Shown here: one piece after another, positions 6,009-12,880 of the stretch
How positions within the stretch are numbered: the first letter of the stretch is position 1
Layout of the letters: every line of letters starts with the position of its first letter
From: DATJFH01 sp035495815
GTDB lineage: Bacteria; Acidobacteriota; Terriglobia; Bryobacterales; Bryobacteraceae
Direction: 5' to 3'
Assembly: GCA_035495815.1 (NCBI GenBank)
Contig: DATJFH010000200.1
Span: forward strand, 1 to 13,953
DNA: 13,953 nt
Position numbers and translations under genes: made by a program
Notes under the pieces: generated by a model
Told to the model about the DNA's origin: nothing
The model's input: the letters and a program-made list of their open reading frames with translations, nothing else
Database searches by the model: none

Positions 6009-7339
6009 CGCGACCCGCCCGTCAGCGTCACCGTGGTGCGGTTGGTCGAGGCCAGGTATTTTCCGGCGGCGCGTTGTATGTCCTGCGGGGTAATCCGCGC
6101 GTAAAGATCGTAGAGGCGGTTGATCGTGTCGACGGACCGGCCGGCCCGCAGCGAACGGGCCACGGCCGAGGCGACCGCTTCGGTATTGTTGAGCGAAAGC
6201 GTGAACCGGTAGCGCAGGTGCTGCCGGACCAGGTCCAGCTCTTCCTTCTCCACCGGTTTGGAGACGAAGTTCTCCAATGTCTGAAACACCTGCTCCCGGA
6301 CGTAAGGCATGTCGTCGGCGCTCTTGATTCTCGCCTCGATGGTGAACAGGAAGGGGTCCGGACTCTGCACGAGCGAGGCATCCAGCAGGTCCACGCGCTG
6401 CTCCTGAATCACCAGCTTCTGATAAAGGTCGGAATTCTTCGAAAAACCGAGCTGCGCCAGAAGATTGAGAGAAGCCCATTCGGGATCGCTGTCGGAATAG
6501 GCGGGCGCGTGAAACGCCACTGCCAGCCAGGGCAGCGTAGGACTCGGCCAGGCGACGCGGGCGGTTCGCGGATCTTCCTGGCGCGGCTCGGCAGGCGCCT
6601 CCTGCCGGTAATTGCCGCGCTTCCACTTGCCGAAATAACGATCGACCGCGGGACGGACACGGGCGCGATTCACGTCGCCGGCGACGATGACGGTCACGTA
6701 CTCAGGACGGTAGTAGCGGCTGAAAAACTCCAGGCCGTAGTCGTACTGATTCGGCATGTCCTCGACGTCTTTCAGAATCCCCATGGTCGGATGCTTGTAG
6801 GTGTGGCGCGTGAAGGCGGCATCAAGCAGCGCTTCTTCCAGCTTTTCGGACGGGTCGGCGGCGTTCTTGTTGTACTCGCCGAGGACCGCCAGTGTCTCGG
6901 TCTTGAAGACATCCACGCTGTACTTCAGATTCTGGAACCGGTCCGCCTCCAGCATCAGCATGGTATCGAGATCCTGTTTCGAGAAGGTGGAGTGGTAGAC
7001 GGTGGAGTCGGTGTTGGTGAAGGCGTTGAAATCCGCGCCCGCTTCCCGAAGCAGCGAGTTGTATTTTTCCGCCGGATACCGCGGCGTGCCGCGAAACATC
7101 AGGTGCTCGAACAGGTGCGCGAAGCCGGATTTTCCCGGCTCCACTTCGTTTCGCGAGCCGGCTCGGACCACGATATAGAGCGAAACGATGTCCGGAAACC
7201 CGGTCGGAACGGTGACCAGGCGGAGTCCGTTGGGAAGATCTTCCTGCGTGTATGGAAACGGGAAGACCTTACCGGGCGGGCCGGCGGCAAAGGCATTCGG
7301 CAACAGGCACAGCAACAGAATGGGAAGCAGCCGCATCAT
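6005..7339 (-). CDS. M16 zinc metallopeptidase, catalytic subunit
   Basis: This 444-residue envelope protease has a signal peptide (MMRLLPILLLCLLPNAFA). The inverted zinc motif HLFEH lies at residues 75-79, with Glu78 as the general base; Glu155 (76 residues on, in VLGEYNK) is the likely third ligand and Glu148 the usual conserved second glutamate. The N-terminal M16 phrase NGLRLVTVP and the GADFNAFTNTDSTVYH segment are typical. The second domain lacks the R/Y substrate motif, which is found instead in the downstream partner, so the two probably form a heterodimer. AGGAGG lies 1 base before the ATG at 7339 and 4 bases before the ATG at 7336, so 7336 may be the real start. The gene lies 27 bases downstream of the aminotransferase gene. 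Confidence 0.93.
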   Translation of the reverse strand: MMRLLPILLLCLLPNAFAAGPPGKVFPFPYTQEDLPNGLRLVTVPTGFPDIVSLYIVVRAGSRNEVEPGKSGFAHLFEHLMFRGTPRYPAEKYNSLLREAGADFNAFTNTDSTVYHSTFSKQDLDTMLMLEADRFQNLKYSVDVFKTETLAVLGEYNKNAADPSEKLEEALLDAAFTRHTYKHPTMGILKDVEDMPNQYDYGLEFFSRYYRPEYVTVIVAGDVNRARVRPAVDRYFGKWKRGNYRQEAPAEPRQEDPRTARVAWPSPTLPWLAVAFHAPAYSDSDPEWASLNLLAQLGFSKNSDLYQKLVIQEQRVDLLDASLVQSPDPFLFTIEARIKSADDMPYVREQVFQTLENFVSKPVEKEELDLVRQHLRYRFTLSLNNTEAVASAVARSLRAGRSVDTINRLYDLYARITPQDIQRAAGKYLASTNRTTVTLTGGSR

Positions 7340-7340
7340 C

Positions 7341-7346
7341 CCTCCT
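7341..7346 (-). promoter_or_regulatory. Shine-Dalgarno AGGAGG of the catalytic M16 gene
   Basis: A perfect AGGAGG reads on the minus strand just before ATGATG. The spacing is 1 base to the first ATG and 4 to the second, favouring the second codon as initiator. The site lies in the 27-base gap after the aminotransferase stop. Confidence 0.75.
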
Positions 7347-7366
7347 ATTGTAGTGCCGGACGGCGC

Positions 7367-8665
7367 TCAAACCTTGAGGAGCGCGCCGGCGTGAGACTGG
7401 ATTTTCCGGACAGCCCCGGCAATCTGGTCCATATCCTCGCGCGTACCGAGCAGCATGGTTTGGGTGAACCAGACTCCCTCCTCGCAGAGTTTGTCGTTGG
7501 CCGGACACTGATTTCTCTCGGCGTAGGAAGCCAGCGCCTCCCTCGGGAAAAGCTTCTCCCATCCGCGCGAGGCCAGCGTATTCGCCAGAAAGGGCTGTTT
7601 GTTGAGAGGGGTGTACCCGCCAGAACAGGGCACTCCTTCCGCCGAAAGAGCTTTGAGGAACTGCGTGCGCGGCAGACCCGCGAAGCGCTCGCGGTCGTAA
7701 CGGAACATGTACAGGTGGTACGCGTTTCGCGTGCATCCGTCATACATGCGGGCGGGCGTGATGCCGGGAATTTCGCTCAACTGCTTCGTCAGATACGCGG
7801 CATTGGTCTCGCGAGTACGGGCCTGCGCGTCGAGCCGCGTCAACTGTTCGAGCAGCAGCGCGGCTTGAAATTCGGTCATCCTGAAGTTGCAGCCGTTCCG
7901 GACGTAGGAACTGCTTCCGGCCTTCCCGCGGCCGTTGTCATGAAAGCTGCGGCAGATTTCCGCCAGATCTTCCCGCTGCGTCAGAATCGCGCCACCCTCC
8001 CCGGAATTGAGATTCTTGGACGCCTGGAAGCTGAAGCAGCCCAGATCGCCGAGCGTGCTCACCTTCCGCCCGCGCCATTCCGAAAGGTGCGCCTGGCAGG
8101 CGTCCTCGAGGACCGGCAGCTTGTGCTTCCTGGCGACTGCCAGCGTGGTATCCATGTCCACGACCGAGCCGCCGATGTGGGCCGGCAAGATAAGACGCGT
8201 CCGCTCCGTGATCGCTCCTTCGATCTTCCGCGCGTCCATCTGAAACGTCTCCGGGTCGGTATCGACGAACACCGGCAGCGCGTGATGCAGCAGGACCGCG
8301 TTGATGGTGGCCACGAAGGTGTAGGGCGGGACCAGCACCTCATCGCCCGGCCCCACTCCCAGGGCCGCGATCGAGGCCACGAGGGCGGATGTGCCGTTGG
8401 AGGTCGTGAGGCAGTATTTCGCTCCCAGCTTCGCCGCCCAGGTCTCCTCGAACCGGGCCGTGTACCCCGAGCGATTCCAGCGGCCGCTGCGAAGGACTTC
8501 CATCCAGGCCTTCTCGTCGTTGTCCCGGATCTGCGGCCAGGAAGGAAAGCGCCTCTCGCGAACGGGCGCGCCTCCGAGCAGCGCCGGCTTGTCGATCGGT
8601 TTGGGTCCCCCGGCCAGCGCCGTCGCCGACGCAGCCGCGAGGAAACTTCTCCGAGTGTTGGGCAT
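7367..8665 (-). CDS. Tat-signalled DegT/DnrJ/EryC1/StrS-type PLP aminotransferase
   Basis: This is a 432-residue fold-type I PLP enzyme of the sugar aminotransferase family. Visible features are the phosphate-binding NGTSAL (90-95), PPYTFVAT (113-120), the PLP-ring Asp188 in LEDACQAH, the Schiff-base Lys217 in FSFQASKNLNSGEGGA, and the C-terminal NAYHLYMFRYD. Unusually, it starts with a twin-arginine signal (NTRRSFLAAASATALAGG), so it is probably folded with PLP and then exported. The start at ATG 8665 is set by GGAGG with a 5-base spacer; the in-frame GTG at 8671 would overlap that site. Family members act in the cytoplasm on keto-sugar nucleotides. With no other nucleotide-sugar gene nearby, the substrate is unknown. 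It is probably co-transcribed with the NIPSNAP gene and the M16 pair. Confidence 0.92.
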   Translation of the reverse strand: MPNTRRSFLAAASATALAGGPKPIDKPALLGGAPVRERRFPSWPQIRDNDEKAWMEVLRSGRWNRSGYTARFEETWAAKLGAKYCLTTSNGTSALVASIAALGVGPGDEVLVPPYTFVATINAVLLHHALPVFVDTDPETFQMDARKIEGAITERTRLILPAHIGGSVVDMDTTLAVARKHKLPVLEDACQAHLSEWRGRKVSTLGDLGCFSFQASKNLNSGEGGAILTQREDLAEICRSFHDNGRGKAGSSSYVRNGCNFRMTEFQAALLLEQLTRLDAQARTRETNAAYLTKQLSEIPGITPARMYDGCTRNAYHLYMFRYDRERFAGLPRTQFLKALSAEGVPCSGGYTPLNKQPFLANTLASRGWEKLFPREALASYAERNQCPANDKLCEEGVWFTQTMLLGTREDMDQIAGAVRKIQSHAGALLKV

Positions 8666-8670
8666 ACCCA

Positions 8671-8675
8671 CCTCC
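8671..8675 (-). promoter_or_regulatory. Shine-Dalgarno GGAGG fixing the aminotransferase start
   Basis: GGAGG is followed by TGGGT and ATG (8665-8663), a near-ideal 5-base spacing. This favours the ATG over the in-frame GTG at 8671. Confidence 0.75.
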
Positions 8676-8707
8676 AGAGCGATCGGCTGATTACCGGCCG
8701 CTGACGG

Positions 8708-9136
8708 CTATTTTATCGCTGAATAGTCGGTGGGGTCCATGAAGACCGACTCGACCTTGGCCACGATCTTTCCGTTGGTTTCCGATTCGGCGGCCACCTT
8801 CTTCCACTCCGGATCCGCGCGGAATTCGTCCCAGGATTTCTTGGCGGCTTCGCGGCTCTTGTGCGCGATGATGTACACCAACGTGTTGCCGTGGGCCGGC
8901 TCGTCCTGCGGGACCCAATAGCCGACGTTCTCCATGCCGTGCTTCTTGAAGATCCGGGTGGTGTGGTTCCGAAATCTGGCGTTGAGTGCGTCCAGCTTTC
9001 CCGGGTGCGTGGTGTAAGTCCGCATCTCGAAAACGCGGCCGGAGGCGGCTTCGGCGGGGTTCGTTTTCATGAACCAATAGCCTACCATGACGGCGGCGAG
9101 GGCCAATCCGATCGACAAGAGTTTTTGTTTTGACAT
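8708..9136 (-). CDS. NIPSNAP-domain protein with N-terminal signal/anchor
   Basis: This is a 142-residue protein. Residues 1-31 form a basic and hydrophobic leader (KQKLLSIGLALAAVMVGYWF) ending in NPAEAA, either a signal peptide or a membrane anchor. The rest is one NIPSNAP domain, a ferredoxin-like alpha/beta dimeric barrel fold. It begins with the typical VFEMRTYTTHPGKLDALNAR and continues through GMENVGYWVP, NTLVYIIAHKSREAAKKSWD and a C-terminal VESVFMDPTDYS. The biochemical role of the bacterial family is not established. The TGAGG upstream of the ATG is a distant, weak ribosome binding site. The gene is first in a minus-strand run, 42 bases before the aminotransferase, so the operon promoter should lie in 9137-9230; no clear -35/-10 pair could be picked there. 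Confidence 0.9.
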   Translation of the reverse strand: MSKQKLLSIGLALAAVMVGYWFMKTNPAEAASGRVFEMRTYTTHPGKLDALNARFRNHTTRIFKKHGMENVGYWVPQDEPAHGNTLVYIIAHKSREAAKKSWDEFRADPEWKKVAAESETNGKIVAKVESVFMDPTDYSAIK

Positions 9137-9223
9137 GGGTACTAAGATACCTCAGCCCGGGCGGCCATAGTGAACCGCGAGCCGTCCCGGAAGCGCCGGC
9201 CTAGAGCCGGTCACGCCATCGCG

Positions 9224-9250
9224 AAAAAAAATTGAATACGTCTCTTCAAT
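9224..9250 (-). terminator. AT-rich hairpin followed by T8 (minus strand), weak terminator
   Basis: On the minus strand ATTGAA (9250-9245), an 8-base loop and TTCAAT (9236-9231) form a stem followed by an unbroken T run to 9224. The stem has only 6 bp and is AT-rich, so termination would be modest. If active, it would shield the NIPSNAP operon from antisense transcription coming from 9404 onward. The same repeat could instead be a protein-binding site. Confidence 0.35.
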
Positions 9251-9260
9251 CGGTTAACCG
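9251..9260. repeat. Perfect 10-bp palindrome CGGTTAACCG
   Basis: CGGTTAACCG is identical to its reverse complement. It lies between divergent genes, directly after the ATTGAA/TTCAAT inverted repeat. This is a reasonable place for an operator, but no regulator is identified. Confidence 0.4.
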
Positions 9261-9268
9261 CGATTATG

Positions 9269-9292
9269 GCCCGGTTCAGGCCGGGCTTTCCT
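9269..9292 (+). terminator. GC hairpin with short T tract in the leader of the phage-like genes
   Basis: GCCCGG (9269-9274), loop TTCAGG and CCGGGC (9281-9286) form a 6-bp GC stem followed by TTTCCTT. No plus-strand gene lies upstream to be terminated. If transcription starts before it, it would act as a leader hairpin or attenuator of the genes from 9356 or 9404. The T tract is short and interrupted. Confidence 0.4.
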
Positions 9293-9318
9293 TCCCGACC
9301 GGATAGCATCGGGGCAGA

Positions 9319-9345
9319 GGGACGACGCGACCGCGTCTCCCGAGG
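9319..9345 (+). promoter_or_regulatory. Leader hairpin abutting a ribosome binding site
   Basis: GGGA-c-GACGC (9319-9328), loop GACC (9329-9332) and GCGTC-TCCC (9333-9341) form a 9-bp stem with one bulged C. The GAGG of the ribosome binding site (9342-9345) follows immediately, upstream of ATG 9356. The geometry would allow the stem to affect initiation. That role is inferred. Confidence 0.4.
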
Positions 9346-9355
9346 AAATCCAAAG

Positions 9356-9400
9356 ATGAAAACACAAAATGCACCCGTTTCCGACGAGGGGAGCCGCTAG
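9356..9400 (+). CDS. 14-codon leader ORF, in frame with the next gene
   Basis: ATG at 9356 is preceded by AGGA at a 9-base spacing and encodes MKTQNAPVSDEGSR, ending at TAG (9398-9400). One codon (GTC) later, in the same frame, comes the ATG of the 103-residue gene at 9404. It is either a leader peptide coupled to the downstream gene or the true N-terminus of that protein cut by an amber codon. The downstream ATG has only a distant GAGGGGAG, so the better initiation signal belongs to this ORF. Confidence 0.4.
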   Translation: MKTQNAPVSDEGSR

Positions 9401-9403
9401 GTC

Positions 9404-9715
9404 ATGCAACCCCATTGCGTACTCGTTACCGTGCCCACGGCGGGCGCTCCCGTCCAGTTGATCAGCGACTCTTCGATCGCCTGTGTGTCTTTGCTCATCA
9501 AAGCTCTGGCGTCGAATACCGGTCCGTCGGTCTACGTGGGCCGATCCTCGAATTTCGACAAGACATCCGGAGTCGATTTGATCGCGGATCTGAGCGGCGA
9601 TCAGAGTCTGCTCATACAGGCGTCGGACAATGCCAACCGGATTGTCCCCGCTCAGTACTGGGTCGACGCCGCTGCCGGCGGTGACAAGTTGCTGATCACC
9701 TACTGGGTTGGATGA
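9404..9715 (+). CDS. Small phage-structural-like hypothetical protein
   Basis: This is a 103-residue acidic protein with no signal peptide. The pattern is AGAPVQLISDSSIACVSLLI, then ALASNTGPSVYVGRSSNF (35-51), then DLSGDQSLLIQASDNANRI and AAGGDKLLITYWV at the end. It resembles small beta-sandwich proteins often found near phage tail or neck genes, whose shared phrases are 'VQL...C..v.I.A...NTG.VYVG' and a terminal 'aGDkv...Y'. The function is not established. It lies 13 bases before the fibre-like gene and is probably co-transcribed with it. The start is uncertain because of the in-frame leader ORF just upstream. Confidence 0.7.
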   Translation: MQPHCVLVTVPTAGAPVQLISDSSIACVSLLIKALASNTGPSVYVGRSSNFDKTSGVDLIADLSGDQSLLIQASDNANRIVPAQYWVDAAAGGDKLLITYWVG

Positions 9716-9728
9716 AAACGAGACCACT

Positions 9729-11402
9729 ATGAGAAATCATGCGATTCTGACCGGCCTGCTCGCAGTCTCCGGTGTCCTTCCGGCCCAAACGCTTTCGAAC
9801 TCCAACGCGACCAGTATTCAGGGTAAGCGGGTGAAATCGCCGCTGGTGTGCGGCGACGGGTTCGTGCTGACCTGGATCGGAGCCAATAACCGTTTCGACT
9901 GTCTGGCCGGCGGCGGAGTTGGAAGCTCGCCCGCCGGCTCGGACAAACAGATCCAATTCAACAGTTCGGGCGCGTTCGGCGCCAGCGCTGGATTCACGTT
10001 CAACATCGCGGCGCGGGAATTGAGCCTGGGTCCGTCCGGCGCGGAGTCCGTGCTGCGGCTGCCCTCACTCGACACTTCCAGATGGTCCCTGAAGGGAACC
10101 AGCGCTGTTCTGAACGGAGTCCGCGACAATCTGCTCCGCCTGGGATGGAACATCGATCAGGAGGACGCCGCCGAGCCGCAGTTCCTGATCCAGATGGAAA
10201 CCAAATACTTCGACTCCACAGCGCCCGCTTCCACCAGCAGCGAACTGCACCTCGGCGCCTACACGGCGGCCGACGGCACCGGACGGCGTCCCATCCAGAT
10301 CAATGTGTTTCGCGCGAACAATGCCGACAATACGCATCTGGCCAACGACATTCAGCTGGTGTTTACCGGAAATCTGAGCGTCAAATCATCCGATGGCACA
10401 GTAAGCCAGTTCGAGATCCTCGACAAAGGTCCGGTTCTGATTCACAGCCAGTTTCTGGCCAGCGATGTCAACGGGCTTTCCTGGCTGCGTCAGAAGAGAG
10501 CCACCGGATCGACGTACTCGAACCTGGCCTACCTGGACAGCGGGAACCGGTGGCTGCTGTCACCGGATGCCGATCCGGTGATCGCCGGAGCGAAGTTCAA
10601 CGTCGGCTCGGTCTCCAACACGTCGGATTTCGAGCTATCCGTCGATCCCGCAGCGCGCAGCGTACAGATCGGCAGTGGGAGCGTGAACGACCAGGGTCTC
10701 AAGATCATCGGCGGCGCGACCGCGGGAGCGAGCGTCACCCTGGGTGACGGAACGAACAATTACACCGTCGCGCGTAACGCCGGGACCAGTAAGCTGAGCT
10801 TCACCGGCACGCAGACCGGCTTCACCGGGTACTCGTTCGATTCCACGGTAACGGCTACGAACTTCTCCGGTCCGGCGGCGGGCCTGACCGGCATCCCGGC
10901 TTCGCAACTGACGGGCGCCATTCCCGACGCGCAGTTGAGCTCGAACATTCCCCGCCTGGACGCCGCCAGTATCTTCACCGGCGGCCTGCAAACAATCACC
11001 AGCGACGCGGTGAACGCGAAGATCAAGCTCAATCACACCGTCAACGGCAACGGGTACGGATCCCAGATCCTGTTCTCCGGCGGCGGCGCCGACCGCTTCT
11101 TCATCGGCACGGCGCGGACGGCCGGAAATTACTTCTACGGTCTGCAGAACGCGGCCGGCTCCTATGCCTATTCGGTAAAGGACAGTACGCTGAATCTGGT
11201 GGTGGGCGGCGGATCCGACAGCGGCGCGGCCAAACTGCAGGTAACCGGAGGCGTACAGTACGCGGACGGAACACGTCCGGCATGCGATGAGGCTCATCGG
11301 GGCCTCACGTGGTATGTCGCCGGGGGCGCGGGCGTGAAAGATACGTTCGCTCTATGCGGCAAAGACGCCGGCGACGTGTACGCCTGGCAGGGAATCTATT
11401 AA
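9729..11402 (+). CDS. Secreted phage-tail-fibre-like protein
   Basis: This is a 557-residue Gly/Ser/Thr/Asn-rich protein. ATG at 9729 is chosen because MRNHAILTGLLAVSGVLPAQ is a Sec signal peptide; the in-frame TTG at 9708 overlaps the previous gene. Residues 67-92 (GSSPAGSDKQIQFNSSGAFG and onward) match the common tail-fibre element 'G.d.QvQfN.sGaFgg'. Residues about 378-420 contain FSGPAAGLTGIPASQLTGAI and NIPRLDAASIFTGGLQ, a fibre-shaft-like repeat type. The C-terminus (GTRPACDEAHRGLTWYVAGG, then DTFALCGKDAGDVYAWQ) looks like a small terminal domain with Cys519 and Cys543; Cys41 and Cys58 sit near the N-terminus. A signal peptide is not expected on a phage virion protein, so a cell-surface or extracellular fibrous role is inferred. 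The receptor or ligand is unknown. Confidence 0.8.
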   Translation: MRNHAILTGLLAVSGVLPAQTLSNSNATSIQGKRVKSPLVCGDGFVLTWIGANNRFDCLAGGGVGSSPAGSDKQIQFNSSGAFGASAGFTFNIAARELSLGPSGAESVLRLPSLDTSRWSLKGTSAVLNGVRDNLLRLGWNIDQEDAAEPQFLIQMETKYFDSTAPASTSSELHLGAYTAADGTGRRPIQINVFRANNADNTHLANDIQLVFTGNLSVKSSDGTVSQFEILDKGPVLIHSQFLASDVNGLSWLRQKRATGSTYSNLAYLDSGNRWLLSPDADPVIAGAKFNVGSVSNTSDFELSVDPAARSVQIGSGSVNDQGLKIIGGATAGASVTLGDGTNNYTVARNAGTSKLSFTGTQTGFTGYSFDSTVTATNFSGPAAGLTGIPASQLTGAIPDAQLSSNIPRLDAASIFTGGLQTITSDAVNAKIKLNHTVNGNGYGSQILFSGGGADRFFIGTARTAGNYFYGLQNAAGSYAYSVKDSTLNLVVGGGSDSGAAKLQVTGGVQYADGTRPACDEAHRGLTWYVAGGAGVKDTFALCGKDAGDVYAWQGIY

Positions 11403-11439
11403 CAGGCAAGTCGAAAGGCGACAGTCTAAAATGTGACTC

Positions 11440-11454
11440 CGCCGGATTCCGGCG
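11440..11454. terminator. Shared hairpin between convergent genes
   Basis: CGCCGG-ATT-CCGGCG forms a perfect 6-bp GC stem in the 68-base gap between the fibre-like gene and the DUF1501 gene. A TTTT lies about ten bases downstream on the plus strand, and another TTTT soon after the stem on the minus strand. It may act as a bidirectional terminator, although neither T tract is adjacent. Confidence 0.5.
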
Positions 11455-11470
11455 ATTCCCGCCCTTTTCT

Positions 11471-12877
11471 CTACGCCATCACTTCCCCGATCACTCTCCC
11501 GCCGATGTCGGTAAGTTTCTTGTACCGGCCGGCGTGAAGGTAGCTGAGCCGGTTCTGGTCGAGGCCCATCAGACGCAGGATGGTGGCATGGACGTCACGA
11601 AGCGGAATGGGCTCGCCCGCTGCTTTGAGGCCGAATTCGTCCGTCTCGCCGAAAGTCGAACCGGGGCGGACGTCTCCACCCGCCATCCACACCACCAGGC
11701 CGTACTGGTTGTGATCGCGGCCGGGCTTGTCGGTGACCAGGTTGTTGTCGAAGGGCGTGCGCCCCATCTCCGACGCCCACACTACCAGGGTCTCGTCCAG
11801 CAGACCGCGCGATTTCAGGTCGCGCAGCAGACCGGCGACCGGCTGATCCACTTCCCTGCAATGCTTCGGGACGCGGCCCTTGATATCGCCGTGGTCATCC
11901 CAGCGGTCGCCGCCCGCTCCGTGCAGCGCCATCACGAAGCGGACGCCGCGCTCCACCATGCGCCGCGCCAGCAGGCACTGACGGCCGAAGGGCTCGGACA
12001 CTGCATCGTCCAGGCCGTACAGTTTCCGCGTCGCGGGTGTTTCGGAGCCGAGGTCCACCAGTTCCGGCGCCTGCGACTGCATCCGGAAGGCCAGTTCGTA
12101 GGCCGCGATCCGCGCTTCGAGCTCGCTCGTATCGGACCTGGCGGCCGCATGCTTCTCGTTGAACCAGCGCAACAGGTCCAGCTCTCCACGCTGCCGGTCC
12201 ACTGTCATTTCGGGACGCGGCTTCAAGTCGACGATGGGGGTCTCGCCGGAGCGGAAAATCGTTCCCTGGTAGGCGGCTGGAAGAAAACCGTTGCCCCACA
12301 CGGATGATCCGCCGATCGGAGCGCCGCGCTTATCGCCCAGCACGATGAAACCCGGCAGGCTCTGGTTTTCGCTGCCCAGCCCGTAGGTGACCCAGGCGCC
12401 GACCGAAGCCGAACCGGGGAACATGTTGCCGGTGAGCGTATGGTAAACCGCCGGTCCGTGGTTGTTGTTATCCACCTTCACGCCGTGAATGAACGCCATG
12501 TCGTCGACGCAGCCGGAAAGCCCCGGCAGCAATTCGCTCATCCAGCGCCCCGACTTCCCGTGCCGCGCGAACCGGAACGGGGACGGGATGACGCGATTCG
12601 GCGCCGCTGAAAAGGTGGCGATCTCGCCAACCGCGCCCTGGGGCTTCGGAATCTGCTTGCCCGCGAACTTCTGGAGCGCCGGGCGGTACTCGAACAGGTC
12701 CATCTGGCTGACGCCGCCTTCCATGAACAAAAAGATGCAGCGTTTGGCTTTGCTCGTCAGATGTTGCGGTTTGGGATGGAGGGGATTGTCGGACCGGGCC
12801 GCTGCGCCCGCCAGCGCCGACAATGCGAGGCCGCCCAGCCCCAGATATGAGTTCGTCAGAAAATCGCGGCGATTCAC
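11471..12877 (-). CDS. DUF1501 family protein, Tat-exported
   Basis: This is a 468-residue DUF1501 protein, a family related to the alkaline phosphatase/sulfatase fold and abundant in Planctomycetota and Solibacter-type Acidobacteriota. The N-terminus MNRRDFLTNSYLGLGGLALS is a twin-arginine signal. Family hallmarks are CIFLFMEGGVSQMDLFEYRP (47-66), GVKVDNNNHGPAVYH, VWASEMGRTP near residue 370 and DHNQYGLVVWMAGG. The biochemical activity is unknown; His and Asp in these motifs are candidate metal ligands. Initiation is at GTG 12877, with GGAG 6 bases upstream inside the end of the preceding gene. The 3-base gap to the DUF1553 gene indicates an operon. Confidence 0.94.
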   Translation of the reverse strand: MNRRDFLTNSYLGLGGLALSALAGAAARSDNPLHPKPQHLTSKAKRCIFLFMEGGVSQMDLFEYRPALQKFAGKQIPKPQGAVGEIATFSAAPNRVIPSPFRFARHGKSGRWMSELLPGLSGCVDDMAFIHGVKVDNNNHGPAVYHTLTGNMFPGSASVGAWVTYGLGSENQSLPGFIVLGDKRGAPIGGSSVWGNGFLPAAYQGTIFRSGETPIVDLKPRPEMTVDRQRGELDLLRWFNEKHAAARSDTSELEARIAAYELAFRMQSQAPELVDLGSETPATRKLYGLDDAVSEPFGRQCLLARRMVERGVRFVMALHGAGGDRWDDHGDIKGRVPKHCREVDQPVAGLLRDLKSRGLLDETLVVWASEMGRTPFDNNLVTDKPGRDHNQYGLVVWMAGGDVRPGSTFGETDEFGLKAAGEPIPLRDVHATILRLMGLDQNRLSYLHAGRYKKLTDIGGRVIGEVMA

Positions 12878-12880
12878 CGG

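Noticed and set aside
6009..6626. Upstream in-frame extension of the non-catalytic M16 frame
   Set aside because: It overlaps the catalytic M16 gene in another frame. The ATG at 6008 is followed by a signal peptide and forms an ATGA overlap.
6074..8704. 876-codon plus-strand ORF
   Set aside because: It runs antisense across the catalytic M16 and aminotransferase genes and the gap between them. Its Arg/Gly/Val-rich translation has no domain. Long shadow frames are expected opposite high-GC genes.
9254..9727. 157-codon minus-strand ORF
   Set aside because: It is antisense to the 103-residue gene and its leader, with no motif or convincing start.
9708..9728. TTG start for the tail-fibre-like gene
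   Set aside because: It would add seven polar residues before a clear signal peptide and overlap the previous gene. ATG 9729 is preferred.
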